Assembly (NCBI GenBank): GCA_009617715.1
Contig: VTFK01000244.1
Span: 1-64,000, forward strand
DNA: 64,000 bases
Direction: 5' to 3'
From: Plectrocnemia conspersa
Taxonomy: Eukaryota; Arthropoda; Insecta; Trichoptera; Polycentropodidae
In this document: positions 26,301 through 38,351 of the stretch, piece after piece
Layout: each line of letters starts with the position of its first letter
How positions within the stretch are numbered: the first letter of the stretch is position 1
Notes under the pieces: model-generated
The model's input: the letters and a program-made list of their open reading frames with translations, nothing else
The model's database searches: none
Told to the model about the DNA's origin: nothing
Position numbers and translations under genes: made by a program

Positions 26301-27714
26301 TTCTTTAAAAATATGATATTTTAATATATATATATATTAAATAATAAGTCATTATCTACGCTTTTTTATTTACGGTAGAATCACCCAGCTAATATTTTAT
26401 TAATGAATATATTCTTCACCACGTCAACATAGTGCAAAAAATAAGTAAAATATTGTTACTGTAAAGAAAAGTATTTATAATTATTAGATTTAATTAACCT
26501 CAAAAATTCTAGAGCAGATCAGAATTAATCCTAATATTGCAAAAAAAACATTAAGCGTAGCATACTAATGGTATTTTCATTCAAAATACTATTTTCATTA
26601 GATAATAACTAATACATTGATTACACTCTGAATCATTGACACTGATCAAAGGGTGAAGGAATGGAAGGAGCATTAAACTTTCTTTCCTTCAGTTAGAACT
26701 TGGAACATATTTACCACTTCGCTTCGGAATTGGAACAACGAGAGTTCGGCCGAGCTCGTATCAAGCGAGCTACGCCGAATCGACCAAGACGACCCATAAA
26801 AGTCAGAGAACAGTTTTCACTTTGATCGTCTAATCAGGTTCACACATTCGACTTTCAATCACATGTTATTACACTAATTATATGACTTTTGAACTGTTTA
26901 TATATTTGAACTTTGTGTGTTTAGAAATATATAAGAACTTTGTGTATTTAGAATTAAATAAGTGAACCGTTTAAGTTTTGCACATATCCTAAGATCACAA
27001 TTTATCATTACTAACATATTAAACTTATCGATGAAAATAATAAAAGGTTTATTAATAATCTCATACATGACTAATAATTTAAAAGAAAAAACAAAAACTA
27101 TTTAATAAAATACAATAACATTTTAATGTGTTTATTCAAATTTAATATATTATATAATATTATATTAAAATGCGTAAAAAAAATAGAAAGCACCACTTTT
27201 ATGTTTTCTCCTTCGATGTTTATATTATAGGCTATTCTTTAGCGCGTAAAATAAAATAAAAATTGTAAAATTTCAGCGAAAGGTCGAACGTTCGTTGGAC
27301 AAATATTTGTACACAGAAATCCCGCAACAATATACAGATTATGCGAAGTAACGACCTTTCGCGTTATTTCTTACCGATAAGGTTTCTTCCCCAATCAATG
27401 CCAAATACTTTCCCGATAATATTAAATTCATGTTTTTGACAGAATAATCGAAATTTTTTCTATAATCATAGAATTTTTGTGATATAATATATCATTAGGG
27501 GTAGAATTATAGCGAAGAAACGTTTCACAGCCGAAAAAATATTTTATGTCACGTGTTCAAAAACGTGTTCGATATAAAGTGAAAAATAATCCTAGAATTT
27601 TATTAAGATAAAAACCAATAAAATATAATAAATACTGCAATACGTAATTTAAAATTTAACGCAGTATTTCAGTCTTTAAAGTAGATATCAATTATACTAC
27701 AGGCATAATTGATT

Positions 27715-28210
27715 TCGGGAGTTATATTGGTTAAAACTTGGCGAATATGTGCTCCAACGTTTCGGGTTTGTAACCCCACAAAAAATGTAATAGCGTTAAA
27801 TCTCATGATCTTGACGAGAAATTGGCGTCATCAAAACGTGAAAAAATGCGACCTGGGAACTTTTTACGCAAAACATCCAACATTGTACCCGAGTCTGCAA
27901 GTTGTGCTGTCTTATTAAACGAAAATGTCTTTCAAATCAATATCTTCAATTTCGTGCCAAAAATAATCGGTTATCATGCGCCTACTGCGCTCACCGTGGA
28001 ATTTTACAGTCTGAACTTCGTCGTTTTTAAAAAAAGTTAGGCCCAATGACGCCACCTGACTACAATGTACACCAAAACTCCCTTTTTGGGCATGTAATGC
28101 TCTCTTGTGAATCCCAGTAGGATTTTTCTTGCCATATTTATTGAAATTTTGCTTATTAACATACCCAGAGAGATGGAAATGTGCTTCATACGAGAATAAT
28201 ATTTATTAAG
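27715..28210 (-). pseudogene. Mariner/IS630-superfamily transposase fossil
   Basis: Read on the minus strand, the sequence gives AHFHLSGYVNKQNFNKYG (about 28140-28190), then KNPTGIHKRALHAQKGSFGVHC, FWHEIEDIDLKDI, LDVLRKKFPGRIFSRF and finally SS-DLT-LHFLWGYK. These are family signatures of the mariner-like transposases that contain HLSGYVNKQN and SRDLTPLDFFLWGY. Stops and shifts break it, and the N-terminal half is absent. No inverted ends were found. Confidence 0.8.
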
Positions 28211-28339
28211 CGATCCATTTTCATAAATGTGTTATTAAAAACTAACATTTTCTACTTTGAACACGCATGATTATTGTCTGCTGACAAACCCTTAATTATA
28301 TTGCCATGAAACTTTTTTCAAACATTGACCTTTTCAGGT

Positions 28340-29552
28340 TTTGAGGCCCAATGGGTGTGACTTAACAGCCAGAAATATACGCCAGGCAGCTGGTAACAAT
28401 TTATTCAGTATTAATGAATATACCGAAGCGAAATATAAAAGAGTTGTATAATCCCTTGCTACGAGCGCTGGTGAAGAATCTGGTGGATGAATGATGTCTT
28501 TTGGATGGTCCTCTGAGTCTCTCATTGCTCGTCTTGACTTGCAGGACTGTCTCTGGGCCGTCTCTAATTCGTCTTGTCATCTGTCTCTTCACCGTATCTC
28601 TGCCGTCTATATCTAGCTCTCCTGGAACTAGGGCATCCAATTACCCGGACTAATTCATTACCCGGTTCTACGGGTATTTTTTGTAAGCCGTTAAAAGTCC
28701 AATTTTTATTATATTTGAATCTTTGATTAAGTATGAGGTGATATATTTAATTTAACTTTAATAATTATTATCATTTTTTTTAAAATAGGGTATTGAAATA
28801 AAATCAATATATTATTTAATTATTAATACTTTACTCAATCGAAGTATTTTACATTCCATCGGTAGGTACATATACACATATACTTACATACTACATACAT
28901 GTGTAACAGTACAAAACCGAAATATTTATTTGAACACATATTTGGCAATAATAATACAAATTGCACATGAAAAATACTAAGGAAATAAATTTTATTAAAA
29001 TTATAAAAGAAATTAGATGATTGTATTTATTATATGTATTATATGTCGGTAGAGAAACAAAGTTTTAGTGATGTTCTTTTTGTAAAAAGTTATATTTTAA
29101 AAACACTAACGAATCTAATGTGTTATATTTTCACCCTACAACGCATTAAAATTTATTTTTATTTATTACTGCATCCTTTCAAAATAATCATTATCTATGC
29201 ATTCGCTTATCTCGAAATCTATTGTGTATTATTAGTGTTGTCCCTTTTTTTGTCGTTCAAAGACGTTAGTCGCTTAAGAACGCCGATTCGGCTCTTCCAT
29301 TTAATTTGAAATAATGGAAAAAATTATTTAAATGAAATTAACCGGATACCCGTCAAAAATTACCCGGTTTTCGGTTTCATGAAAAACATGGCGGGTAACT
29401 GGGTACCCGGTTCGAATGCCCTACCTGGAACTAGACCTTATGTACCGTCGATTTAGGATGTCTTCAGCGAATCACAACAATGCAGAGATCAACCAATATA
29501 AGCGCTTGCAAAATATATCCACGCCTTGAAAGTGTGAAATTAGTTAGATGAA
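28340..29552 (-). repeat. LTR-like block interrupted by a hAT insertion
   Basis: Segments 28340-28628 and 29432-29552 read as one sequence once the hAT element is removed. The arrangement (GGTTTTGAG start, AGCCAG block, T-rich centre, GC-richer CT repeats, AATCACAA-ATGCAG end) parallels the block at 48390-48790 (GGTTTGAG, AGCCAG, AATCACAATTATGCAG). No coding region flanks either. They may be related solo LTRs in minus orientation, but neither has clean target duplications. Confidence 0.3.
28629..29423. mobile_element. hAT-type non-autonomous element
   Basis: Starts TAGGGCATCCAATTACCCGG and ends GGGTACCCGGTTCGAATGCCCTA, imperfect inverted repeats. It is flanked by a perfect 8-bp target-site duplication CCTGGAAC (28621-28628 and 29424-29431). 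Further ACCCGG(T) motifs recur inside both ends. Length 795 bp; interior AT-rich with no transposase frame. The 8-bp duplication and TAGGGC end indicate hAT. Confidence 0.85.
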
Positions 29553-30761
29553 CACATTTCAATGATCGAATAATGCAAGGGGTGAATATCAATGGTGTTT
29601 TTTCTGGCGACCGATGGCTTTATGTTTGTACAAATCATAATGCATAACAGAGTATGGGTTCTCTGTATTTACCAGGGAAATAATGACATGATAAATTAAC
29701 TTACTTTGACACGCTGTTCATGCATTCGTTTGTGTCCAAAAGGATTGTTTTTTCCTTTGGACATTACAAGGGTTTACCGTGGTTGTCGTTCAGTTTCAGT
29801 CTATCGTATTACTTGTCGTTATCTTGCGGGTTACCCTTTGTTTAAATTACGCAATTATCAAGTTACATTATATTTTTTTCTCTTGTAAGTATCATTGAGT
29901 TAATCTTTGTATTAACTGCGCGAGGGTATATAGACACCCCATAACCTTGTAAGTATTTCAACTTAGTTTGTTAAGCATAGGTCTACTCTTTCATCTTGTT
30001 TAAAAATGGTCGCTATTAAAAAAAACAAATCAAAAATTAATAAGCGAAAATCATTTTATAATAGACATAAAAACAAAATAAAATAAAATAAATATTTTAA
30101 TAATCAAGAGCGCAATTAACTAGGTATCATGTTTTATCATAAACAATATTAATTATGTAAGAAAACTGGAACGGTGTTATTATATAGTAATCAGCTGACA
30201 TCGACTAAATAAATAGTAAAAGCAATTATTATATTCCTTAATAATGAATATAAAATGAATGAATAAATGATAAGCTTGCTGCACACAAATGACAAACAAC
30301 ATCCGGCGAAGAATCGCTAAACCAATTATTACAGTTTATTGTTACGAAACAGTGAGTCATTGGCCGAGTAACGGTTCTGCTCAGGCGTTTTTCAATGACC
30401 ACAAAATATGGCCGAAAAGTGTAAGGAACAAAAGATTTTAATTAAATTGTATGTTTTAAATGTAACTGGTAATTTTAATGACTATAAAAAAATGAAGTTT
30501 AAATTTAAAGGTGTAATGATTTATGCAATACTTCGGAGGCCGCGTTCTATGGTTTGGTTGGACTTCCCTGAACATCTCGAGAAGTACAAGAAACGTCAAA
30601 CACGTTGACGGCGTTCGCGAGCGCTGTCGTCCATAAAACTACGAAAATGCTCTAAAACCACTAAGACAACCGATAAAATGTGATTATCTTAGTTAAAACA
30701 ACACTACAAGTTTATAAAAATAGTTTTGAAAGTTCTGGACTCACTCCAAAAAAGTTGAAAA

Positions 30762-33700
30762 ATGACGATCGACGAACCAGCAAATCCAGGTACCTTTAAT
30801 ATCTTATAAGCTCGAACCATCATAATTATTATTATTATTTTAATGCAATGATTTAAATTTATTCAAATTAATCTCGAGTAATAAAATTATTATTATTTTT
30901 TTTTGCAATAATTCAAATTTATTGTATTCATGTATTTTTTATTAACATTTTAGGTGAAGTGCGAGAAGATATTCCGCTCAGACCGTCCGATTCTTCCGGA
31001 CGCAAGTTCGGAGGTCTGCAAATGATTACAGCATCTTTTGTCATTTTATCCATCGCCGTCACCGTCGCTCTAATCATTCAAATATATAAAGGCGATTATG
31101 AAGTAAGTACAAAATACGCCTTAATGTTCTTTTCAAGTCGTTGCCATTATTTTTTCATTACCGATTAGATCGTTCCGCATGGCTCCGTCGCCACCGACAG
31201 TCAAGATTGTTCCAGCATCGGCACCAACATACTAAAACTCGGTGGAAACGCAGTCGACGCAGCAATCGCAGCCTCTTTTTGTCTGGCAGTTGTAAATCCT
31301 CACTCGACCGGACTTGATGCGTAATACACTTATAGCATACATATATTTCTTGAGTAGATACAAACCTATGTATTTTACAGAACTGGTGCTATTATGATGT
31401 ACGACTACCGTCAATCCAAAGCCGTTGGATTCGTTCCGTCGTTTCCGATTGTGGTTGACTTTTCGACTTACGAACCGTCGGACGTTCCTCAATTGGTGAG
31501 AGGATTGGCCTTCTTACACAACAGATTCGGTAGCTTGGACTGGAGTGAGCTTATAGAACCGGCCATCGATTTAGCAAGGTTTGTTCCTTCAATTATATTT
31601 TTAATAATTAACACCAATATTGCTAAAAAAAATATTTCCTAAAAGTATTTACAATTTATTTAGTTATTATTTTGCTACTTTTTTAACCATTGATTAATTT
31701 TTTCTGAGATATTGAAATTTATTACCGATCTATTGTATTTATAATAGATTATCTTTACAAATGAGGACAATTTAAATGAGCATTATATAAGATAAATGTT
31801 TGTGCATTACTGTTGAACAGACCAAGTGCGAGCAAATGAGCATTGGTCAGAATAGTAAACATCCCATGAATAACTCTGCAACGAATCCTTTTCTTTTTTA
31901 TATAAATGCACAAACAACTAGCTTTATTGAACAAAGTATTTATTTAAATGCACACATTCTTAAAAATAATTTCCTGTTAAATATTTTACTATGAGACACC
32001 CAATTTACTTCTGTATAAAAGAGTAAATTAAAACTCATTTTCTCTACAGAGTTTTAAAAATACTTGAGTTTATCAAATTAACCACTTTCATAGCTTCATC
32101 AAGTACGAGTAAAAACCTGACAGACTCGACATCATCGGCACTTACAACAATTTGTTTAATTAATACTTAAAAAAACCATCAAATATATCCTCATATCTTG
32201 TGGATAACAAAGCAAATGGTTTTCTTTAACTTCACCGTATTTCAGATACTTCTCAATAATAAGCAAACCTCAATGAGATATTGCAATCTTTATTTTTTGT
32301 AATAATACAAAACAACAAGGCAAAGGTGCAATGATTATGAATGTTCTGATTTAAATACTTTTTTTACAGAAATGGTTTTAGTGTGCCGACTACGTTGATT
32401 CAGGCTGCTCACACTGTCGGAAATCTCGATCTGTTCAAAAATGTTTTACCGGGACAAAACATAACTCTACCGATACTAGCTGATTATCTGACTGATATAG
32501 CTAATAAAAACAGCTCTTGTGCGTATTATATATCATATATTTTATATAAACTGTCAACAAAAAATAATTTAACTTTAACAATTTTAGCTTTCATTCCACA
32601 TACAACGTCAGAGATATTTACGAGTGAATCAACATTTTATGAATTTGAAGAATTTACAATATACATGCCGTCACTACCTCAAACATCAAACTTCATCACA
32701 TTCTTAAACACAACGTTTCCGAACAATAAAATAAGGAGCAATCTCAAGAATGCTGAAATTTTATACAGGTATATAATTGGACTTATACTAAAACCGACTT
32801 GAAAAAACTGGTTTTTGAATTTCATTATTTCATAAAACCCGGTTTAACCTTTAAAATTCCAAAAACACGTATATCATGCCAAATATATTTTCTATTTTTT
32901 TAAGCCATTTTAAATAGCTTGACGATAAAATTTCCAGTATTTTATATCATTAGTTACTCAGAGATACTTCTATCAATATGTTACGGTAAAAAGATTTAGT
33001 AATTTCTAACCATTTTATCTGTAATTGTTAAATTACTAAAATTCGTCGTAAAATCTGTTAATCCATTAATGGATTTTGGAAATAATTTTTTGACCAGTCT
33101 ACCACCCGCTCAAAACCTAGATGTGTAAATTTGGTATCCATGGTTCTCAATCTAAAGCTTTGTTTTTACATTTAAGTACATATTTTCTTTAAATAAATGA
33201 AATTACTGTTTATAATTTAACTCAATATTTAAACAATATATTTTAAAAGCATTAAATTCCGAATCGTAAAGCTGATGTTGAATCAATTGCCATATATTTA
33301 TTATTTTGTACCCTATTATAAGTCTATAACGCCGTGAGAATTAATTACACTGAATGTTTTATTATTATCAAGAATAGTCCTTCAGTTGTATGATAGATTT
33401 TTGCAAATACCTTTAAAATATTATCATTTCTTGGATATACCTTGACGGATTTCCAAGAAATGAGGAAGTATACAATGTTTAGACATGCATTAAAATTTTT
33501 ACTAGAAAAATTTGCGCCTTCGGAGGCAAATGTCGTAGCACAATATTTTCTATTTTTTCTGCCCCAGGAGCCTTTCTTATCTTATTATCTTACATTTATG
33601 TGCTACTAGCCCGATTTCATAAGTTTTAATCTGGAAGTCCTTAAGAAGTATCTCTTCAAAGATGTCTTGTGTGCAAAATTCTCCTACAACCTGTAACACA

Positions 33701-36700
33701 CAACGATCCGTTTTGGCGTATTTCATATATGCAACTTTTCAAAATTATTTGCAATTAGTTGCAGCATTGTCGCCCTTATCATCTTTATTGCCGGACAAAA
33801 AATGAAATGCTGCAATTTTTGTGACATGGTTTTTGCTAATCGTTAGATACTGTCGTCCTTTGCACTTGCAGTTTCGTGTTTGCGCACTCACGAAAAGTTC
33901 TTTAAGCTAGAAATTTGACACGCGATCACAGCCGTAAAAGCATTAACTTGAGATTGTAACTCATTGTCCCAGATCTTTTACGGCCAGCTTAATACGGTTT
34001 TTGGTAAAGATTAAGTCTTTAATTTCAAGTGTTAGATCTAATCTAAAAGGCTCTGAAGTCTTATGAGCTGCTTAATACCAGCGTCTATTTCAATTTTACC
34101 ACGAAAGAATAAGGATGCACTTACTCAGTTGCTCTTAAAAATCGAGCCATTTGGCTTTAGAATATATAAAATAATTCTATTAAATTTCTCATCAGTACTG
34201 CCTAGGGTAAAAGTAACCGACAGATGATTACAGGAAAAAATAACTTCGGTTACTATCAATTCAGACGCGAACAGAAGCAATTGTTTTACAACAGAGCAAT
34301 CCGGCAGACTGAATGGCATTCGAGCTTCATCAAAGATTTTTCTACTTCAAAACATCCGTTACATTGTTTTGACAATTACCACGAACAACACCCAATATCC
34401 TCAAGGTTAAAAACAATGTTAAGCAAAGCAGAACTAAAGAGACTCGGACCTAACAGGACTAATTATACTCAATCCTTAATCGAGAACAATATTGAAGACA
34501 AAATGCACAGCAAACGAAAATAATTTTAAAACGAACCTAAGTATAATATGTATGTATATGTTTACTCAATGTTAAAATAATTCATCTCGTTTTATTTGTA
34601 ACTAAGGCGATTTCAAATCAAAATATGAACTGTTTGATTGAAATTTTTAATACTAATTCTAATATTGAAAACCATGTTACAAAGTTTAAAATAAGCCCTA
34701 GTATACAGGCATGGCGAACCTAGGGCACGCGTGCCCGAGGTGGCACGTTTGAGAATTTGGATTGCACGCGAACGATTTCCAAGTTCAAAATTTTTTTTTA
34801 ATTTGAAATTTAAAAAAATTAAATCTTGATTAAATTAACATGTGAATTATTAATTTATTTTATTTTATTAATTATCAAATGTTTTCTAAGATAAATGACA
34901 ATCGTTTAAAAGAAAAATAATTATTTATTTTTTCTATCTTGGTAATTTTTTTACTCCTTGGGCACGCCACACAATTGAGGAATAATATTTGAGGATTTTT
35001 GGCACGCGAACCCAAAAAGGTTCGCAATGCCTGCCCTAGTATATACTCATATTTGTATAATATGTACTTACTTTTCTTACTGAAGATCGAGAGAAAATAT
35101 CAATGACTTTATAACAGAAGAACTAGAAATCCAAAAACAATTATCTATAGTATGCTCAAGAAAATTCTCTACTTTTTTTCACATAAACCTCAGTAAAAGT
35201 ATAAACTATGAAAGGCTGACACATACAAACATGTCATTAATTATAACTCACTTCATCGTTTCAGAATAGCTCATAAGCTAAATTCAACAATGGAAACTAC
35301 ATTAGGAGCAGCTTCCACTGTTTCAGTAATTGATACAAACGAATTATACGTCTCTCTCATAACGTACGTTCAACATACTTATTAATCTATTAAAACATAC
35401 ATTTAATATGTATTTAATTTACAGTGGTCTCCATTCCCTACTTGGCTCTCAAACGTTTTCAGCTAACGGTTATCTACTAAACAAACCGTTAGATGTTGAA
35501 AATTCAAAATCGATCAAATACATGCCGTTGATTATCACTGAAAACTACACTTGCGGTCAGTATATTTGAATGGTTAATCTTCCATTGAATCTCTTAATAA
35601 AAGTGTTTGCTTTAAACAGGTTTACGCGTTGTGTTGAGCTGCGGTGAAATGGCCGGTGCAGCCCAAGTCATCTTCTCACTGTTGCAAGAAAAGAATTCGT
35701 CGAATCGGTTGGCGACAGCAATTGAAAGTCCACGTTTCAGGAAAATTAATTCACAAAATATCGCATATGAGAGTAAGTACTGTTTTTATTGTCTATATAT
35801 ATCAAAGGTTCCTAAAGTCACGGGTTGCGTATTTATAGTCTTGGACTTTGTTTTAATACTGGATATATGCTTTTTGATCATTCTCACTAAATGGATTAGA
35901 TTTATAAATATTTCGTTTACAATACCCACATTAATTATAATCAGGGATATGGTAAAACATATTGTTTAGAACTCAATACACACACTAAATATCCGTTCCA
36001 GCCTGCGGAAGAGTGATACCATAATATTTAATTGAAAATATTATTTTGCATTTTGGGGGGGGGCAAGATTTTTTAATATTTCTATTTCATTAAGATTAAT
36101 AGTATTTCATTAAATTACATGCATTTTTCTGGCCCAATTCAAGAAGAAGCTAAAGTAACCCATAAAATACTCACCGCCAATTAGAAACGGAAATAATAAA
36201 TGGACTAGAAGTGATAAGGAAAAGGCCGATAACTGTGTAGCTCACTTGAAAGAGGTATTATAAGAAAAAGTATTGAAAATTATCACAATAATATCTAACG
36301 CCACATTAAAGGCTCGGCCACACAGCAAACGATCTGTCGCGGCGGGAGGCGATCCAGCGTTTGTCGCGGCGATCTGCGATATGGGGACGCACATAGGACG
36401 CGATACCTTATGTGAGCGATCCATAGTAGTGCATTTTCAAAATAATTTGTGTTTCATATTACTATTGAGTATGAGCTCAGATGAAGAATAACTCCTGCTG
36501 TTGTTAGCTTTGCAATACAGAAAGAAAAAAATACGATTTTGGGTGAATGAAATCAATAAGAAAAGAAAACAATTGGGTGAATACCACCGATTAGGTATCG
36601 AACTGGATTCACATGAAAATAGATTTATCAAGTTTATTAGTATGAATAATTCAGTTTCGTCGATCATTTTTAAAGCTCGGCCACACAGCAAGCGGTCTGT

Positions 36701-38079
36701 CGCGGCGGGAAGCATATCTAACCGCGGCGGTCTGGTTGTATTACGCGATGTTGCATCAGCTCTGTCAGACAGAAGGCGGTCTACCGAATTCTGCCAGACT
36801 CCGTCGCGGCAACAAGCAATCCGGTTGTAGAAAATCACAAATTTTTATAGTGACCACCTAATTTACTGTACCCATGAACATTATTAAAATATTTTAAAGA
36901 AGACAGAAGCATGGAGTCAGGTAGCTAAAGAATTGAATATGACAAGTAAGTATCATTTTATTGTACTTTTATTAATTTTTAAAATAAATTATATTATATG
37001 TTTGTGTTCTTTTTACATAAACACTCATGCCTCGATTTACGCGGTACCCATTTTAGGCGGTTTCACTTTTACGCGGTCAAAAAAAACACCCAACATCGTA
37101 TTTTTTTCTTTCTGTATTGCAAAGCTAACAACAGAAGGAGTGGTTCTTCATCTGAGCTCATACTCAATAGCAATATGAAACACAAATTATTTTGAAAATG
37201 CACTACTATTTCTCTCGGAAGCAGCCAGCATCGGATTGGATTGGATTATCGCGTCCTATGTGACGTCCCCATGTCGCAGATCGTCGCGACGAACGCTGGA
37301 TCGCCTCTGTGTCGCCTAGTAATTCTGTAATACCAGATCGCTTGTCGCCGCGACAGAGTTCAGTAGACCGCCGTAGACCGCATTCTGTCTGACAACTGAT
37401 GCAACATTGCATAATACAACCAGACCGCCTGTCGCCGCGGTCAGATATCGCTTCCCGCCGCGACAGATCGCTCTCTGTGTGCCCGAGCCTTTAGGCTGGA
37501 ATACTTTCCCTCGTCCTGGAAAGTAGCAGATGTAATAATGATACCAAAAACAGGAAAACAACTCGAAAAAACAACATCGTATGGACTGATAAGCTGTTAT
37601 GTGTTCTGTCAGAAATATTCCAAAAACTTTCTTCAACGAATAAACTTTATAATTGAAGGAAAAATAATTATTCCATATCCGCTCTTCAAATTCTTGGGCT
37701 GTCTGAAATGACAACTTTTTTCGTATTTTTATCTGACAAAGCACTTTTTGTATGCTTTTCATTTTCTACTAGACAATTATGTAGGGTTTGTATGAAAGAA
37801 TTATCCAAATAGCATTTTTGAAAGGAAAATTGTTAAATTTCTCATTACTCATTTCAATACTGAGAGACTTGGAACTTCTAATTTGCCACTAATTGTTATT
37901 GTTTTATAGGTAATCATTCGCCACTATTTACCGAAGCGACACTCCGAACTTTAGACGGACTGCTTTCGTTATCGACTTCTCCGGAGCCGTATCCTAATTG
38001 CAATGCTGTGCAACAGTTTGCTGATAGTTTATCGTCTCATGCCGATAGTCGAGGCGGCGGATTGTCTTCTAGATTTTAA
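30762..38079 (+). CDS. Gamma-glutamyltransferase-like type II membrane protein, probable pseudoenzyme
   Basis: Ten exons: 30762-30789, 30954-31102, 31169-31320, 31381-31578, 32370-32518, 32588-32768, 35265-35363, 35425-35555, 35620-35772, 37910-38079. Phases all close to 469 aa with TAA stop. Active GGTs split glutathione at the outer cell surface after self-cleavage at a threonine. This protein has a short cytoplasmic N-terminus, one signal-anchor helix (about residues 33-54), then the GGT fold: GSVATDSQDCSSIGTNILKL, GGNAVDAAIAAS, VNPHSTG, LDWSELIEPAIDLARNGF, TIYMPSLP. The region before the family's nucleophile is about 50 residues shorter than in human GGT1, and the nucleophile Thr aligns with Ala302 (AASTVSVID). 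The Arg that grips substrate, the Ser-Ser pair and the second oxyanion Gly are also replaced. I infer a catalytically dead paralog with a retained fold. Total length is about 100 aa below the usual. Confidence 0.88.
31579..32369. other. GGT-like intron 4
   Basis: Between AG|GTTTGT donor and TTACAG acceptor; AT-rich. No repeat or extra exon recognised. Confidence 0.6.
32519..32587 (+). other. 69-nt in-frame intron without stop codons
   Basis: Begins TT|GTGCGT and ends ATTTTAG|CT. Its length is a multiple of three and the flanking frame reads straight through it, so retention would insert 23 residues (starting CAYYISYIL). AT content and the good splice signals favour a real intron. Removal gives S-FIPHTTSE and leaves the frame unchanged. 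Confidence 0.6.
32769..35264. other. GGT-like intron 6
   Basis: Donor AG|GTATAT, acceptor GTTTCAG; phases match (AG plus A gives Arg). Contains a complete hAT element (34706-35033). Open frames near 34224-34523 and 35085-35200 lack family resemblance or compatible splice phases. Confidence 0.6.
34706..35033. mobile_element. hAT-type MITE
   Basis: Ends CAGGCATGGCGAACCTAGGG and GGTTCGCAATGCCTG are inverted repeats. A perfect direct repeat CCCTAGTATA flanks it (34696-34705 and 35034-35043); the usual hAT duplication is 8 bp, so two matching bases may be chance or part of the ends. Internal GGCACGCG motifs recur near both ends. 328 bp, non-coding. Confidence 0.85.
35773..37909. other. GGT-like intron 9
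   Basis: Donor A|GTAAGT, acceptor TTATAG; phase matched (A plus GT gives Ser). Most of it is a folded Harbinger element (36308-37492). A run of G at 36056-36063 precedes a stretch resembling the dispersed repeat at 60478-60590. Confidence 0.6.
36308..37492. mobile_element. Rearranged PIF/Harbinger transposon with folded arms
   Basis: Left end AAAGGCTCGGCCACACAGC and right end TGTGTGCCCGAGCCTTT are inverted repeats, continuing into CTGTCGCGGCGGGA-type blocks. Near 36470-36640 the plus strand reads SSDEE, stop, then LALQYRKKKIRFWVNEINKK, matching the N-terminus of Harbinger transposases. Near 36903-36950 it reads KTEAWSQVAKELNMT before a GTAAGT donor, typical of the Myb/MADF-like second Harbinger protein. 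The transposase start (36430-36540) recurs inverted at 37092-37205, and a further copy of the terminal region sits at 36672-36830. The catalytic DDE domain is absent. The element is a decayed, internally inverted composite in GGT-like intron 9. Confidence 0.75.
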
Positions 38080-38345
38080 GATATTCACTTATTTAAATAT
38101 AATATTGTATTACTATTTGTGATATGATGATAAGTATTTATGGCAAAAAAGCACAATTTATATTATTATATAAAAATCTCATTTTATGCTTTTGACTAAT
38201 TTATGTTTATATAACATTAAATATAAAGCGCACTAGTAAATGTACTTAATTTTATTAATATTTATACAATTTTATTATATAAAAAATTAAAAATTATAAT
38301 ATCTATAGTTATTTTTGAGTTTACCTATATTGGATGTGAGCTAGA

Positions 38346-38351
38346 AATAAA
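38346..38351 (+). terminator. Candidate polyadenylation signal of the GGT-like gene
   Basis: AATAAA about 270 bp past the stop codon, the first canonical hexamer I see on this strand after it. Confidence 0.4.

Larger units (their letters stand above)
26301..30761. other. Intergenic region between divergent arrestin and GGT-like genes
   Basis: The two genes point away from each other here. The region holds a mariner/IS630-type transposase fossil (27715-28210) and a hAT element (28629-29423) nested in an LTR-like block. The remainder is AT-rich with no supportable exon. Confidence 0.5.

Noticed and set aside
34224..34523. 99-codon open frame in GGT-like intron 6
   Set aside because: No family resemblance and no splice phase joining it to the neighbouring exons.
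35085..35200. Possible extra GGT-like exon (DFITEELEIQKQLS) before exon 7
   Set aside because: The reading vaguely resembles the GGT segment ahead of the nucleophile, and an acceptor-like CTGAAG precedes it. No donor in the needed phase exists; the natural ATA|GTATGC donor would force a stop in exon 7.
36437..37762. Several long frames on both strands in GGT-like intron 9
   Set aside because: They are readings through the Harbinger inverted repeats, not host genes.
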